A stretch of DNA of 64,000 bases, taken from assembly GCA_022225965.2 (NCBI GenBank), contig JAKJXP020000002.1, positions 1-64,000 of the forward strand, written 5' to 3'. The translations under genes were made by a program, and so were the position numbers. Positions 1 through 10,422 of this stretch are shown here, piece after piece. Position 1 is the stretch's first letter. The number at the start of each line of letters is the position of its first letter. Source of the stretch: Diatrype stigma. Lineage: Eukaryota > Ascomycota > Sordariomycetes > Xylariales > Diatrypaceae. Below the pieces are notes generated by a model, which worked only from the letters and a program-made list of their open reading frames with translations, made no database searches and was not told the DNA's origin.

Positions 1-90
1 AAATACGTATATAAAATAACGCTTAAAAATACGGATATAAAATAGCATTTAAAAAATACGAATAAAAAATAGCGTTTAAAAGATGCGTGG
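1..90. repeat. Degenerate tandem repeat, about 28-bp unit
   Basis: Three imperfect copies of a unit resembling AAATACGGATATAAAATAGC followed by GTTTAAA stand head to tail at the start of the window. They may be part of the decayed retrotransposon or an older satellite. Confidence 0.5.
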
Positions 91-180
91 AAATTTTTCG
101 GGCCTTTTTTAAAAAAACAGGCTACGGCCCTTCGCTGCGCTACGGGGAGCCTCTTTTTTTAAAAAAGGCCCGAAAAATTT
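91..180. repeat. Perfect 27-bp inverted repeat around a GC-rich loop
   Basis: Positions 91-117 are the exact reverse complement of 154-180. The 36-nt spacer (118-153) is GC-rich, in sharp contrast to its AT-rich surroundings, and carries short further complementarity at its edges (AGGCT at 119-123, AGCCT at 148-152). The whole unit would form a long hairpin or cruciform. It could be a foldback or miniature inverted-repeat element; no target-site duplication was identified. Confidence 0.6.
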
Positions 181-720
181 TAAAATATAGATATTCCGTT
201 ATATTAATTAATGGGCATACCGGTTTTAAATAGGTCAAATTTGCCCGTAAAAAAAGAAATCCATCGTTTGGTTTAAAAATGAATAATCGAAGTTAAACGT
301 TAAGGCGTATATAAAATTTAAATTTTTTAGTCCGATAACAAATGGAAATTTATCGGCATTAATAATAACATAAACGAATTTCTAAACCAAAAGAATATAT
401 AGTAGCAAAAAACAATTCCTTATATATCGGAATAAAACGTATACGGAAAAAATGAAATAAAGCTTGTTATTATTTCTTTCCGTTTGGTAATAAATTAAAC
501 CGGATTGCTTTATTTTTTATAGCCGTATGCCGAAAAATATGTTATAAAGTTAATAAATATGTTTTTATTTTGTTATCATAAAAATAATAAATATCCTTAA
601 ATTAAGTTAATTCGAAACTTAAATATTTCCATATAAAAAAAACTTAATGACTTGTTTATTTTTAAAATTTAGAAATCCTTCGAATATATATACGATAAAA
701 AGTTTATATAAAGTTATAAA

Positions 721-945
721 ATGGCTTTACGAATTTTTAAGGCATACTTAATTAAATACGTTAATATTAAAACGAGGATTTATAAAATTTACGTTTTAAA
801 TAAACATATTATTATTTATGCTTACGATATACGGTTTATTAAAAAATACCAAATAAAGGGGCTAATATTAGTAAAAACATATAATACGTTATCGAATTCG
901 TTAATTCGGAATCCGAAAACGAAATATTCCAATCGGAAACGATAA
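721..945 (+). pseudogene. Copia integrase C-terminal/connection fragment
   Basis: An open stretch of 74 codons reads like the region after the copia integrase core. It has a ..KAYLIKY.. block, a ..YKIYVLNKH.. block and a final ..YDIRF.., matching the typical order of a GYLVGY-like motif, an YRIW-like motif and an RDVxFDE-like motif. It is not a gene of its own; it survived RIP without a stop by chance. The surrounding frames are closed. Confidence 0.6.
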
Positions 946-1543
946 TATAATATAACTTAAGCATAACGAAAAACCTTATTGCAAAACGGAAACATATCGA
1001 AACGAAAGTTATAACTTTTTAATAACGTATTAAAACCCTTTTAAAAAAGCATAACGAAAACGATTCCGGATATAAAACAGGCGGCAAGCAATTTTATTTG
1101 CCGTCCGAATTTTTTATTTTAAAATAATAATTGCTGAAAAAAAATAATAAAATGAAAAAGAATTATTAAAAACGAAATAATAATTATATCCAAAATAAAA
1201 AACATTAAGGTAACGAAAATTATACTTTCGGTTATACCGAATAATCTTTTTAAGCCCAGGAATGGAAAAAGTCCGATAATTCCGGAAAAGAATATTTCGA
1301 AAAAGCAATCGAAAACCTTAAGAAAAAACATTCTTTCGGTAATAAAGCATTAAATCCCGTTATAAATTCGATTACGGTAAATGGTTTATAAGAAAAATCC
1401 ATTATTTAAAGGTTTGCCCGTAATAAGAATAAAAAAACAAATTACAAAACCCTTTTCGGCGTACGTTTTAAATCGATGCCGCCGAAGCTTTTTTTTTTTA
1501 GCATTTTATTCGCTTTTTATATAAATAAAAAAGAAATCTTTTT

Positions 1544-1721
1544 TGTTACGTAGCAGCCCCATAGCTGGTGAACAGACCTCACACCCACTCCAGCTATGGC
1601 TACGTCATTTACCCCTCATATATGCCAATAGCTTGCAGAGTTACCACCTCCGCAGCTACAGATCTTTTGATATACCTTATTATGTGTGTTATGGGATCAG
1701 TGGCTCAGTTGCTTTGCAACA
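1544..1721 (+). repeat. Left LTR of the miniature element
   Basis: 178 bp, TG...CA. It differs from the right copy at only three sites, all transitions. A short ORF through it (from a TTG at 1543) recurs identically in the right copy, which shows it is repeat sequence and not a gene. Confidence 0.8.
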
Positions 1722-1956
1722 AATGGTAGCATTTCCCATAGGTTCATTCAAGGACTTGTGGTTCGGTTCCTCGACCGAGCGCGGCTTTACAGCGTAAAGA
1801 GCCCGGATAGTTAGGTGCCGTCCATTATATAAGCGACCCCTATCGTGGCTGTACGTGCAATAGCGGAACGTCAGTTAGGCATAGCAGCACTTACAGCTTA
1901 GGCTGGGAGATTTCCGACCGAGGACGGTACGTACTATCCTTTCCGTCGGTGGCATA

Positions 1957-2134
1957 TGTTACGTAGCAGCCCCATAGCTGGTGAACAGACCTCACACCCA
2001 CTCCAGCTATGGCTACGTCATTTACCCCTCATATATGCCAATAGCTTGCAGAGTTACCACCTCCGCAGCTACAGATCTTTTGACATACCTTATTATGTGT
2101 ATTATGGGACCAGTGGCTCAGTTGCTTTGCAACA
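1957..2134 (+). repeat. Right LTR of the miniature element
   Basis: 178 bp, TG...CA, ending 5 bp before the AT-rich host sequence resumes. It is about 98 percent identical to the left copy, indicating a fairly recent insertion relative to decay of the host element. Confidence 0.8.
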
Positions 2135-2678
2135 TTTTTATAAAATCCGTAATAAATTTATCCGGATATTAACGGAATACGTTTTATTTATATTAAAAAT
2201 GGAAAAAATAATAGTACCGAAATTCGTCCGAACGATAAAGAAAGCGAAAAAGAACCTTATTTTTTAAAAGTAATAACAGCCGGCTTTTAAAATATAATAT
2301 AATAATTTAATAAAAAGAAATATATTTAATTTAATTCTTTTTTTCTTTAAGGCTAAAGCCTTATTATCGAAATAAATAACGAATTAATGATTTAATGTTA
2401 ATAATAAATAAATTCGAAACCGAATTCGATTAGTAATTTGCGGGAATTTCGAAGCAAGAAATGATTACGTAATACAGGATATATATTCGGCTATTGCCGA
2501 CGTTATATTTATTAGGATCTTTTTTATTTTTATGGTTGTTTTTAATTTAAAAGGTTAGTTTTACGATATAAAAATAACTTTTCTTAATACTGCTTTTTTT
2601 AAAGGTTACGATATATACGTTCGTTAATCGGAAAAATATAATAACGGAACGAATAAAATTTAAAAATTTAAATAAGCG

Positions 2679-2840
2679 TTATACGGCTTACGAAAGGCTT
2701 TTATTTAATGGTACCGTATTTTTACGAAAGTCCTAAAAAAAATCGGATTTAAGTCGATAATATAAAACCTATGCTTATTTAAGTACGAAACAATAAAAAA
2801 GCTTTTTTTAATATATATTAACGATATTTTCGTTATAAAC
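2679..2840 (+). pseudogene. Copia reverse transcriptase fragment
   Basis: The frame starting at 2679 reads LYGLRKAF, then a stop, then WYRIFTKVLKKIGFK, another stop, LCLFKYE and finally YIND. This is the order of copia RT: LYGLKQ, W(Y/H)xK, LxxLGF, D.CLF, YVDD. Two internal stops and loss of the catalytic aspartate pair make it inactive. Confidence 0.8.
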
Positions 2841-3333
2841 AAAACAGTTATTAAATGCCATCGAATTCGGAATAAATTATAAGCGTTTTTTTAATTAAAA
2901 ATTTAAGGGAAATTACGAAATTCTTCGAATACGTCGTTAAACGTAATAAGCGCTTACGGAAAATTTTCCTTATTTAAGAAAATTATATTCGGAAAATAAT
3001 TAATAAATATAAAAAGCAATTAAAAAAAAATTAAAACCCTTTAACGGCCCGAATTAATAATTCCTATTACTTAAACCCTTTTTTTTATTTAAATAACGGC
3101 AATATATTAAAAAAATAGGTTTATTTAATTACCTTTTAATAAATAATCGCCTAAATATTTTTTTTATAATAAACAAATTATATAAATTAAATTCGAAATC
3201 GAAAAAAATTTATCGAAACTTCTTAAACCATTTTTGGCGTTATTTTAATATAATAATTAAATTCGAAATAACTTTAAAAAATAACTATAAAATTACGGAT
3301 TTAATAATAAGGATTTTCGTTAATGTTGCTTTT

Positions 3334-3770
3334 TACGATAATTTGGAATTCCGTTTTTTTATCGGCGCCTATATAATTTTATTCGTTAAAGGGCCGATAT
3401 ATTAAAAAACGAAAAAATAATCGATAGTTATGCTTAACAATATTAAAGCGGAATTTATTAATTTTATTCTTATCGGAATAAATGGCATTTAAATTAATTT
3501 TATATTAATCGAATTAAGTTATTTTTAATAAAAATCCCTTATTATATTTACGGATTCGAAAAATGCAATAATAATAACGTTAAATTTATTAAATACAATA
3601 AAAACGCAATACGTAAATACCCGATATAAATGGATTATTAATAAAATCGAAAAGGATTTTTTTTAATTACTTTATATCGAAACGAATAATATAATTGCAA
3701 ACGGCTTTACGAAAGCCTTTTAAGCGGAAAAATATAAGCAATTCGTACGGCAAATAAGATTAAATTTATG
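3334..3770 (+). pseudogene. Copia RNase H fragment
   Basis: Reading through stops gives a GYIF-like block, a SxKQ-like block, a STTEAEY-like block (degraded), DSKNAI (for DNQSAI), NTRYKWI (for TKHIDIRYHFI) and a terminal NIIANGFTKAF (for DIxADxLTKAL). This is the canonical 3' end of a Ty1/copia pol ORF and fixes the orientation as +. Confidence 0.8.
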
Positions 3771-3790
3771 CTAATAAAATTAAAATAATT

Positions 3791-4674
3791 ATATAAATAA
3801 TTATTAATCGGCCATAATCTTTATTTCGATGCGATATACCGTAACGGCATAAAATAATAAATCAAAAGTTCTTATATTTCGAAAAATATCATATATTTAA
3901 ATGAAATAATACCAATTGGTTTTTAGATTTAATATAAAAAAGGTATTAAAAACGGCTTCGTTTTCCGAAGGCGTTTAAGGGGCTATATTACGTAGCTAAT
4001 GCCCTAATGGCATTACCTATACCTAAATAACCGCCTTTTAGCATTCCATTTATTTAGATTCCTTTAAATCTACATTATTAATTTCTTTCTTGCAGCTGCT
4101 TTCTGCTTTGCACCTGCAATAATTCCTAATAATTTCCTTATTACCGACCTATTCGACCTATCCGACCCATACCTGGTACCCCTTTCCTGGCACGCACCCC
4201 TTCCTGGTACGCACCCCCTTCTTGGTAACCCTCCCCCCCCCCCCCCTCCACCAGCCTCCACTTTGATCCCTACTAGCCCCTATAATCCTTGATGTGGCGG
4301 TATACACTAGCCACAATCACCAGCCACTGCAACCTGCCACCAGTTGCGCAACTAGGGGAAGTTATCGTGGATTGCGTTGCAGGTTGCGCAATTTCGCAAA
4401 ATCCCGAATGGATGGATTGCAGAGGGTGGTGTCCACCAAATGGTGGACATCACGTTGCACAGGTTGCGTTGCTTGACACCCTGTCTGTCAGCCTCCCCAG
4501 AATAATCATTCTTCAATTGCAAACCCAGCCTTATCACGAACTTAACTAGCTACCTTATACCCCCCCATAATCCGAGGAGTGAAACCATACGATCTAGGAT
4601 ACTGTGTTCTCCGACTTGGAGAAAGTTGACGTTTCAATGGCTCCGTATAGTCAGGTGTTCAGCATGGATACCCT
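3791..4674. other. Transition from AT-rich island to gene space
   Basis: No gene is seen. The sequence changes from AT-rich to balanced composition. It holds a short hairpin (TAATGCC/GGCATTA near 3990), three or four degenerate copies of a CCTGGTACGCACCCCTT-like unit (about 4168-4225), a poly-C run (about 4231-4247), and a block rich in TTGCG/CAACC words with a palindrome (4289-4510). This is probably the outer edge of one or more old mobile elements. Confidence 0.6.
4426..4453. repeat. Short palindrome in a TTGCG-rich block
   Basis: Two 13-bp arms, GTGGTGTCCACCA and TGGTGGACATCAC, match in inverted orientation except at one position and are separated by 2 bp. Related words (GTTGCGCAAC, GCGTTGCAGGTTGCGCAA, GTTGCACAGGTTGCGTTGC) recur at 4345-4475. 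It resembles the subterminal repeats of a DNA transposon, but element ends were not found. Confidence 0.4.
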
Positions 4675-6686
4675 TTATGTATCCACCGGTGTTATCCCCA
4701 AGATTGCCATCCCGTTATCTAAGACTTGACGAGCAATCTTGTATAGCACTACCTGAGCAAGGATGGCCTCTGGCGATTCTGCTTCTGATTGTTCAGTCCC
4801 TGTAAGCTCTTGTGCTGTTTCAGCTTCCCCGTTGTCATCGCCATCATCGTCCTCTTCGAGGCAGTTCGCCAACTCTTCGGTTAGGCGAAACAGGTAAGCC
4901 AGGACCATCGAAGGCTCATGGGTTTTGTATGCGGTCAAAGTGATGTCGGGGTACTGTGCCATGAGTCGAATGACCTCAGTCCACGGATCCTCCTGCAGAT
5001 ACGTGAAATCTATGTCCGCAAGCGCAGTCTCGCCCAGGCTGGATGCATTGATCTTGGCGCTGAGATGGGCATATGAAGCCTGTAAACTGGGTCCAGTATC
5101 GCCTGTGAACAGGCCGAGATTCTTCGTGTTGAACGAATACCCTGTTGCCCGTTTGTAGAGTGCGTCCTGCGCGATGAGGGCCGTGACACCCAGAGTGCTC
5201 GCCGCCGCTTCGGTATTCTCGACCCAGACAGGCTTGCCTTGTTCCACATCGAGTATATCCTGTACTGCGCTTACTGCTTGATCGAGAATGTCTCCCAACA
5301 GATGCACTTTTCCGAGTTCCGGTGACGGCCCCTGTGCTTTGGCGAAGTTGATATGCTCCAACTTATCAGCCAGGTCATCGCGACCCATGTATCTGACCGC
5401 CTGGATGACTTTGTTGAAATGTGCGTCCTGGTCGGCGGTTACGACGTAGGTCATCTTGTCGAACGAGTATTTCTTGTCGCGATCGAGGACAGCGGCGATG
5501 TCCCTTAGTAGGTAGGAAGTGCTACCGGTACGACCCCTGAGAACAGAGACACCTAGGCTCTTGGGGCCGTGCTTGGAAAAGTCAACAATCCAAGAACCTC
5601 CACTCTCCTCGTAGATGCCCTTATCTTTGAGAGTAGACTCGACTTTCTCGATGGACTCTGGGCTCACTTGAGACTCCCCCGAGAACTCATCAAACTTGAT
5701 GTTTAGTCGTGCATAAGCGCCGGCATAGTATTCAATACTAGCATCCCGGAAGCGTTTCCACAACTCGATGGCTTCGGGCTCCCCGTCCTCCATTCTTTTG
5801 AAGAACGCATCCCTCTCGGCGTAGATCCCCTGTGATTCGATGGTTGCGGTGTCTTGGCCCTCGTCTCGAGCCTTCTTACTAGCTTCTTTCTCCGGCCTAA
5901 AGAGCTCACTGATCTTCTCGTAGACCTCGAGCAGGTGACCCATCGGGTTCTTCTCAAAGGCTTCCTCGCGCCCGAATCTGCCCCAGCCGACAGCAAGCAG
6001 CCCAAGCTCTTTCCCCCAGTCGCCCAGGTAGTTGAGCCGTACGACGTCCCATCCCATCCCCTCATGAAGGTTGGCAATATGCGCTCCGAGGATGGTGCTT
6101 CGGAAGTGGGCGGGCGTGAACTCGCTCGCGAGGTTAGGGGAAGAGAACTCTACCAAGACCTTCCTTGGGGTAGCATCGGAGGCAGAGGCATTGTCAAGTC
6201 CCAACGACGAATCACGTCCATATTCCTTCATGCGATCGCCTATATAGGGAAGGACCAGCCGAGGTAGTGTGGCAGTGGAGAAAATGAAGCGCAAGTGCAC
6301 ACCGTCCGGTATGGGGAGCTGAAATAAGGGCGTATTTTTAAACTGAAATCGACGAATCAGCGTTGTCTGTAACATGTTAAGAGATCTGTTCTCCGAACCT
6401 TGATCAGGCATTCCGTAGCGAGCTCTTTCGGCTTACCGCCTTTCAATTTCAGCTTGGGTAGGACTAAGGCGAGGTCGCTGTTATCTCTGATATTTGCGCT
6501 TTGAAGAGCCTCATACGTCAGTGCCCTGTCTGTTTGTAAGACGTCTGAGGCTGTGTCGGCTAGGTAGGCTCGATAAATATCGATCGGCCTCTTCAACGGG
6601 TTTGATGTGGGAAAGATGGGAATCGACGAGGCTAGCCCTATATCTCTCAGGAGTTCCTCTAGGCCGGCTATGGAGAGTGTTGCCAT
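4675..6686 (-). CDS. Arginyl-tRNA synthetase-like protein with degenerate signature motifs
   Basis: Two exons (6686-6399 and 6342-4675) joined by a 56-nt intron (6343-6398, donor GTTCGG, acceptor TTTCAG) encode 651 aa, the usual length of eukaryotic class I ArgRS. Order: short N-terminal domain; catalytic core with EFSSPNLAS, NYLGDWGKELGLLAVGW, WKRFRDASIEYY, GESQV, LLRDIAAVLDRD and FTGDTGPSLQ; then a DALR-type anticodon-binding domain ending NGMAILGITPV. Two functional signatures are poor. The HIGH element reads TPAH, followed by FRSTILG. The MST(R/K)-type loop that replaces KMSKS in eukaryotic ArgRS reads PSPELG. An acidic insert (EEDDDGDD, EAETAQE) lies in the anticodon domain. The fold is clear; whether it charges tRNA-Arg is doubtful. 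It may be a diverged second copy. It lies next to the RIP island. Confidence 0.8.
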
Positions 6687-7780
6687 TCTTGCTCTGAGGT
6701 AGGATGAACGCGAAGCAACCCAAGATCAAGTTCAAGACAGTGCATATCAGCCTTTGCCCGAGTAGAGGGTGTTTTTTCGTTGTATCAAGTAGGTTGCTTC
6801 ATTTACAGCCGATGATGAAAGTAAGAGTGTTTGTAAGGATTAGGTAGGGCCCCTTTGGGCACCATTTTTACAATGGAATCAAGTGAGACGACATGCTTGG
6901 CACTCTCTACACCACTTAGCTGCCCTCATGATCTACATCGGCTGATATGCAATTGGAACGTCAATTTCGGGCACTCATTGCTACCTTCTACCATGCAACT
7001 TACTCAATCAATAATATTGGGCGCAGTTTAGGCATCATCATCATCGGGCTGACACTTTGAAGATTGCGCCCTAGATACCCAGACAAACGGTACACCTAGT
7101 GTTCCATTCTACTGATATTATGCGAAGAAAAGGGCTTCTACCAATGGTCTCCTTTTATTGTGAGCCGCATGTGTATATGCTTCGAAGGCATGGAATATTT
7201 CTCGGTATACTGGTTCCAGTCATGCTATAACGTGGCTCTTAGTAATCAGGCTATGAACTCATTTGTTCAATATGCACACCTCACTGCAAGTGCCTCCAAT
7301 CAGGGACCAGGGCTATGCTATACTATGTGCTCGTGAAGTGAGGCAAGCATTCGCATTGCGCATATTGACGACGTGGTGACGCAAAGGAGCTCTAAGGTGA
7401 GTGGTTATAGTTCTGTGAAACAGAGGCTTAGGTATATCTCATCAATGGATACAGGGCTTCGGTAAACGGCTACATGCAGGTCAATAATCATCTTGACCGT
7501 TACCAAGGCTCCAGACCGTTGTGTTCGTGAATACATGCGTGGATCCAATGGTGAAAGGTTTCATTCCGATTTTGTGATGGAGAACATGGGGATGATCAGA
7601 TTACTGGACCTTCAGCAATGGGTCGGATTCGCTATTAGATAGCGTAGGCTAGCAGCTTAAATATAGTCTTGTGCTGGCTCACCCTGAAAACTGACCTAGG
7701 TCATGTCTCATCAGATTCAGTTTTCAATGGACAGTCAAGAAGTCTTTGAAACTGGTTCTCGATGACCTCGATAACATGAG
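6687..7780. other. Gene-free stretch
   Basis: About 1.1 kb between the divergent ArgRS-like and CorA-like genes. No coding potential, RNA gene or repeat was recognised. It must contain both promoters. Confidence 0.5.
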
Positions 7781-9946
7781 ATGGTCTCAATAAGTGAGAA
7801 CTTTTCTCAGCAACTATTACATCGCTGGCGAGAATCGTTTCAGTCGCCGCATAATCAGCATGAGATCGGTGGAGAGGATGAGGCTTATGTTGATGGTTTA
7901 GACCACTTCGATGCTTCAGAGGACACTATCAGTCGGTTCATGTCACTAACCCCTGAGAACTATGCCTGTCCATACAAGAAGAAGGCCGTGGTCGATTTCT
8001 GTGATGGCGTAAATATGAATGATCTAGAGAAAAATTCCGGAAATGATAAGGTGTCGCTACTCGATGAGACCAATAACAACGAAGGCTTAGGACTGCCTCA
8101 TGGTGGCCTATCCCCATCCAACCTATACAAAGCTCTGAGGATACCAGTCAGTGGAGTATCTCGTTACAACATAACTCTTGGTATCATGCTAATATATATG
8201 TCAGAGATGGCCGAAAAGAAAAGTCGATACCACACCTAATACCCACGGAGCACATAATATAAGACGCATGTGAGTTCAAAAGTACATAACTCGCCACTTC
8301 TTTGCTAATTAGTACTTTACATAGTTATATCGCCAACCTGAATTGTTGGACGATTCTCTCATTGGCAGCAGCAGCTTCTCAAAATCAAGCCCATGTTTTG
8401 GGGGAGTTCATCTATAATCATCTCCACGGGGCTACTAAGGTCAACACCAGGATTCTCGTGCGTAGCTCTTCACTTTCGTGTAATAATACCAGCTCACTTT
8501 TAACTTAGACTGGCAATGGGCTGCCTATATTTTCCTTTGAAGTTCACTTGCCTTTCTATGCTCTGAGGAAACACAAAAACGTCCACGACGATTCGCCAAG
8601 GCGGCGTAATGGAAAGCCCCTGAGGAATTCCAAGGATATCACATTCCTACGAACATTGTCAGAGAAAGTCGACAACAGCGAAGATGATATAATATACGAA
8701 TCCAAACTCTCGCTTTTGGTCTCGGGATGGGACCGTTTTTCGTGGGTCGGCTATATGTTCGTAGACCTTTACTTTGAGGATTGTTTTGTAAACGAAGACC
8801 TAGAGAGCATAGACGACTATGAGCACCATCAACACAATGGAGTCAACCCAGATCCGTTTACAGCAGGGCAAAAACAAAACGGGGAAGCGTTGAAGGACCC
8901 AAGAGAATACTTTCTCCAGGTCTTAGCAATACGCCTTATATGCGTCAAAAATGAATGGGAGCACTTACTCCTATACCACAAGAATGCCATTGAAGCCTAT
9001 GTGAGTTAATCGCCACCCAATATAATCCCTACTTCAACTAGAGTTTTTTAACTACGTGCATATAGTTCCGGAGTTGGAATCAAGCACACTACCATATTTC
9101 ACCTTCAGGGGCTTTGTCAATGCATGTACTACCGCTGGTCTACCAAGCACGAGTTACTGACACGCTTTTGCAGCAAGAGGACTACCGCCTCAGGTTTAGT
9201 GAAACCGAGTCCTTAGATGGGACGAAGAAACAACGAAGAGGTTTGAACACAGACATCGAAAGAACAAGACTGCAACGGGAACTTCAGGAATGGATGAAAA
9301 GGGCTACCGAGTTACTATCTGAATTAATCAAGACGCTGCAGGACTACCAGCGCCAATTAGACATCTTCTTCTCCAAGGGGGTGTATTATTTCTGTGGTCC
9401 TGTTCATGACCTCAACGTTTCAGAAGCTGCAGTAGGATCGCTGACAAGTATCGATGCAACACGTGATGAGCTAGGTCGCCTTTTGGTGGAATTTGGAAGG
9501 ATCAAGGACAGTCTTTGCATAGACATAACACGAGATGTAATCCAAAGTCTCAAGAGACACTATGAAAGCGCCTGCTGACCATACCAGATCAACCTTCGGC
9601 TCGCCCATGAGAACAAGGAGTCGTCTTTGTTCCAAGAGGCTACTTCCAGGGATGTAAGGGTGTTGACTTGGATAACGTTTGTACGTGCGCCCCTGACACC
9701 AGTTTTCCTGGAGCTCGACTTATTATATGTTCCACACAGCTTTATCTCCCCTTGCAACTTTCCGCAGCCCTTCTCCGCATGGCAATGGGGTACCTACCCA
9801 TACCTCAGAGATTTTCGAATTTGGTTATTACTATCCTTATTCTAGAGGCCTCAATATGGATTGTTCTCGATATACTCCGCGACCTGCGATGGTCACGAGC
9901 TTTGGTATCGTGGGTGAGTCGGCAGATAAAGCAACCTAAAGCATGA
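7781..9946 (+). CDS. CorA-like fungal membrane protein, seven exons
   Basis: Exons 7781-8155, 8205-8269, 8325-8457, 8509-9000, 9066-9536, 9588-9680 and 9740-9946 join in frame to 611 aa. The start is the first ATG that stays open. Introns are 49-65 nt with GT-AG ends. Landmarks: PSNLYKAL, then RRIYIANLNCWTILSLAA, LPIFSFEVHLPFYALRK, and SGWDRFSWVGYMFVD, a pattern I associate with fungal proteins annotated as hypothetical or CorA-like. The middle third is helical and charged (about residues 330-480). The C-terminus has two hydrophobic segments: VLTWITFLYLPLQLSAALL, and about 25 residues on, NLVITILILEASIWIVLDIL, the layout of CorA/ZntB-like transporters. The GMN motif of true CorA is not seen after the first segment. 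Function and transported ion, if any, are unknown. Confidence 0.65.
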
Positions 9947-10422
9947 AGACCCCCGAAGTAGTGGAAGCGTAGCGGCGATAGCGGGGTATTGAGAATGAGG
10001 ATATGGGGATGTGCGGTTCATATGGTAAGGCGGATATTTCCTCGGCTAAGAAAGTACTGTCACGAAATTATGAAAGCTCTACTTGAATATAAGGAACCTG
10101 AACTGTCCGTTCATTGAATTGAGTTGTTTTCCAGCCTGGATGTATGTCATGTGCTTGGTACCCGGAGTTCCCGAAGCGGCTGCTTCATAGTGAGGTAAGG
10201 GAGCTTGTTAAAATAATTCCAGGCTGAAGGCAATTAAAATAAAACAAGCGCGATGCAATGATGAATGTTACACGATGCAAATGCCTATTGTGCCAAGCGC
10301 TCCTGAAAACCAGCCCGACGCACGTATTCCCAAACTCCACCAACCAGCTTCTCCCCCCTATTCGTCTAGACGATATTGAACCTTATATCTCTAGCGTGCA
10401 ATGCGTACACCGCATAATGAGC
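9947..10422. other. Gene-free stretch between convergent genes
   Basis: Contains the 3' ends of the CorA-like gene (+) and the unknown gene at 10423 (-). Nothing else was recognised. Confidence 0.5.

Larger units (their letters stand above)
1544..2134 (+). mobile_element. Miniature LTR retrotransposon (TRIM-like)
   Basis: Two direct repeats of exactly 178 bp (1544-1721 and 1957-2134) both begin TG and end CA. They enclose a 235-bp non-coding interior. A TTTTT run flanks both outer ends (1539-1543 and 2135-2139) and would be a 5-bp target-site duplication, though in AT-rich DNA a poly-T match is weak evidence. Two bases after the left repeat lies TGGTAGC (1724-1730), complementary to a tRNA 3' end ...GCTACCA, as a primer binding site would be. 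No clear polypurine tract precedes the right repeat. There is no protein-coding capacity, so movement would depend on another element. Base composition is near 47 percent GC, unlike the RIP-degraded host. Confidence 0.8.
1..3790 (+). mobile_element. RIP-degraded Ty1/copia retrotransposon relic
   Basis: This is an AT-rich block with very few open frames and TA/AA-rich dinucleotides, unlike the rest of the window. Read through its stops, the + strand still shows a copia polyprotein in the right order: an integrase C-terminal/connection segment (about 721-880), a reverse transcriptase segment (about 2679-2840) and RNase H (about 3334-3770). The catalytic YVDD of copia reverse transcriptase reads YIND, as expected from G-to-A change. 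Stops and the V-to-I and D-to-N changes fit RIP, which mutates C to T on either strand of duplicated DNA. Element ends and LTRs were not located; it may begin before the window. A 591-bp foreign element (1544-2134) interrupts it between integrase and reverse transcriptase. Confidence 0.85.

Noticed and set aside
1543..2267. Two similar short ORFs that look like a duplicated gene
   Set aside because: They are the same frame through the two LTR copies of the miniature element; the peptide has no coding character and the match is explained by the repeats.
9576..9578. In-frame TGA in the CorA-like gene, read at first as a disabling stop
   Set aside because: It lies in a good 51-nt GT-AG intron with a CTGAC branch point; removing the intron keeps the frame.
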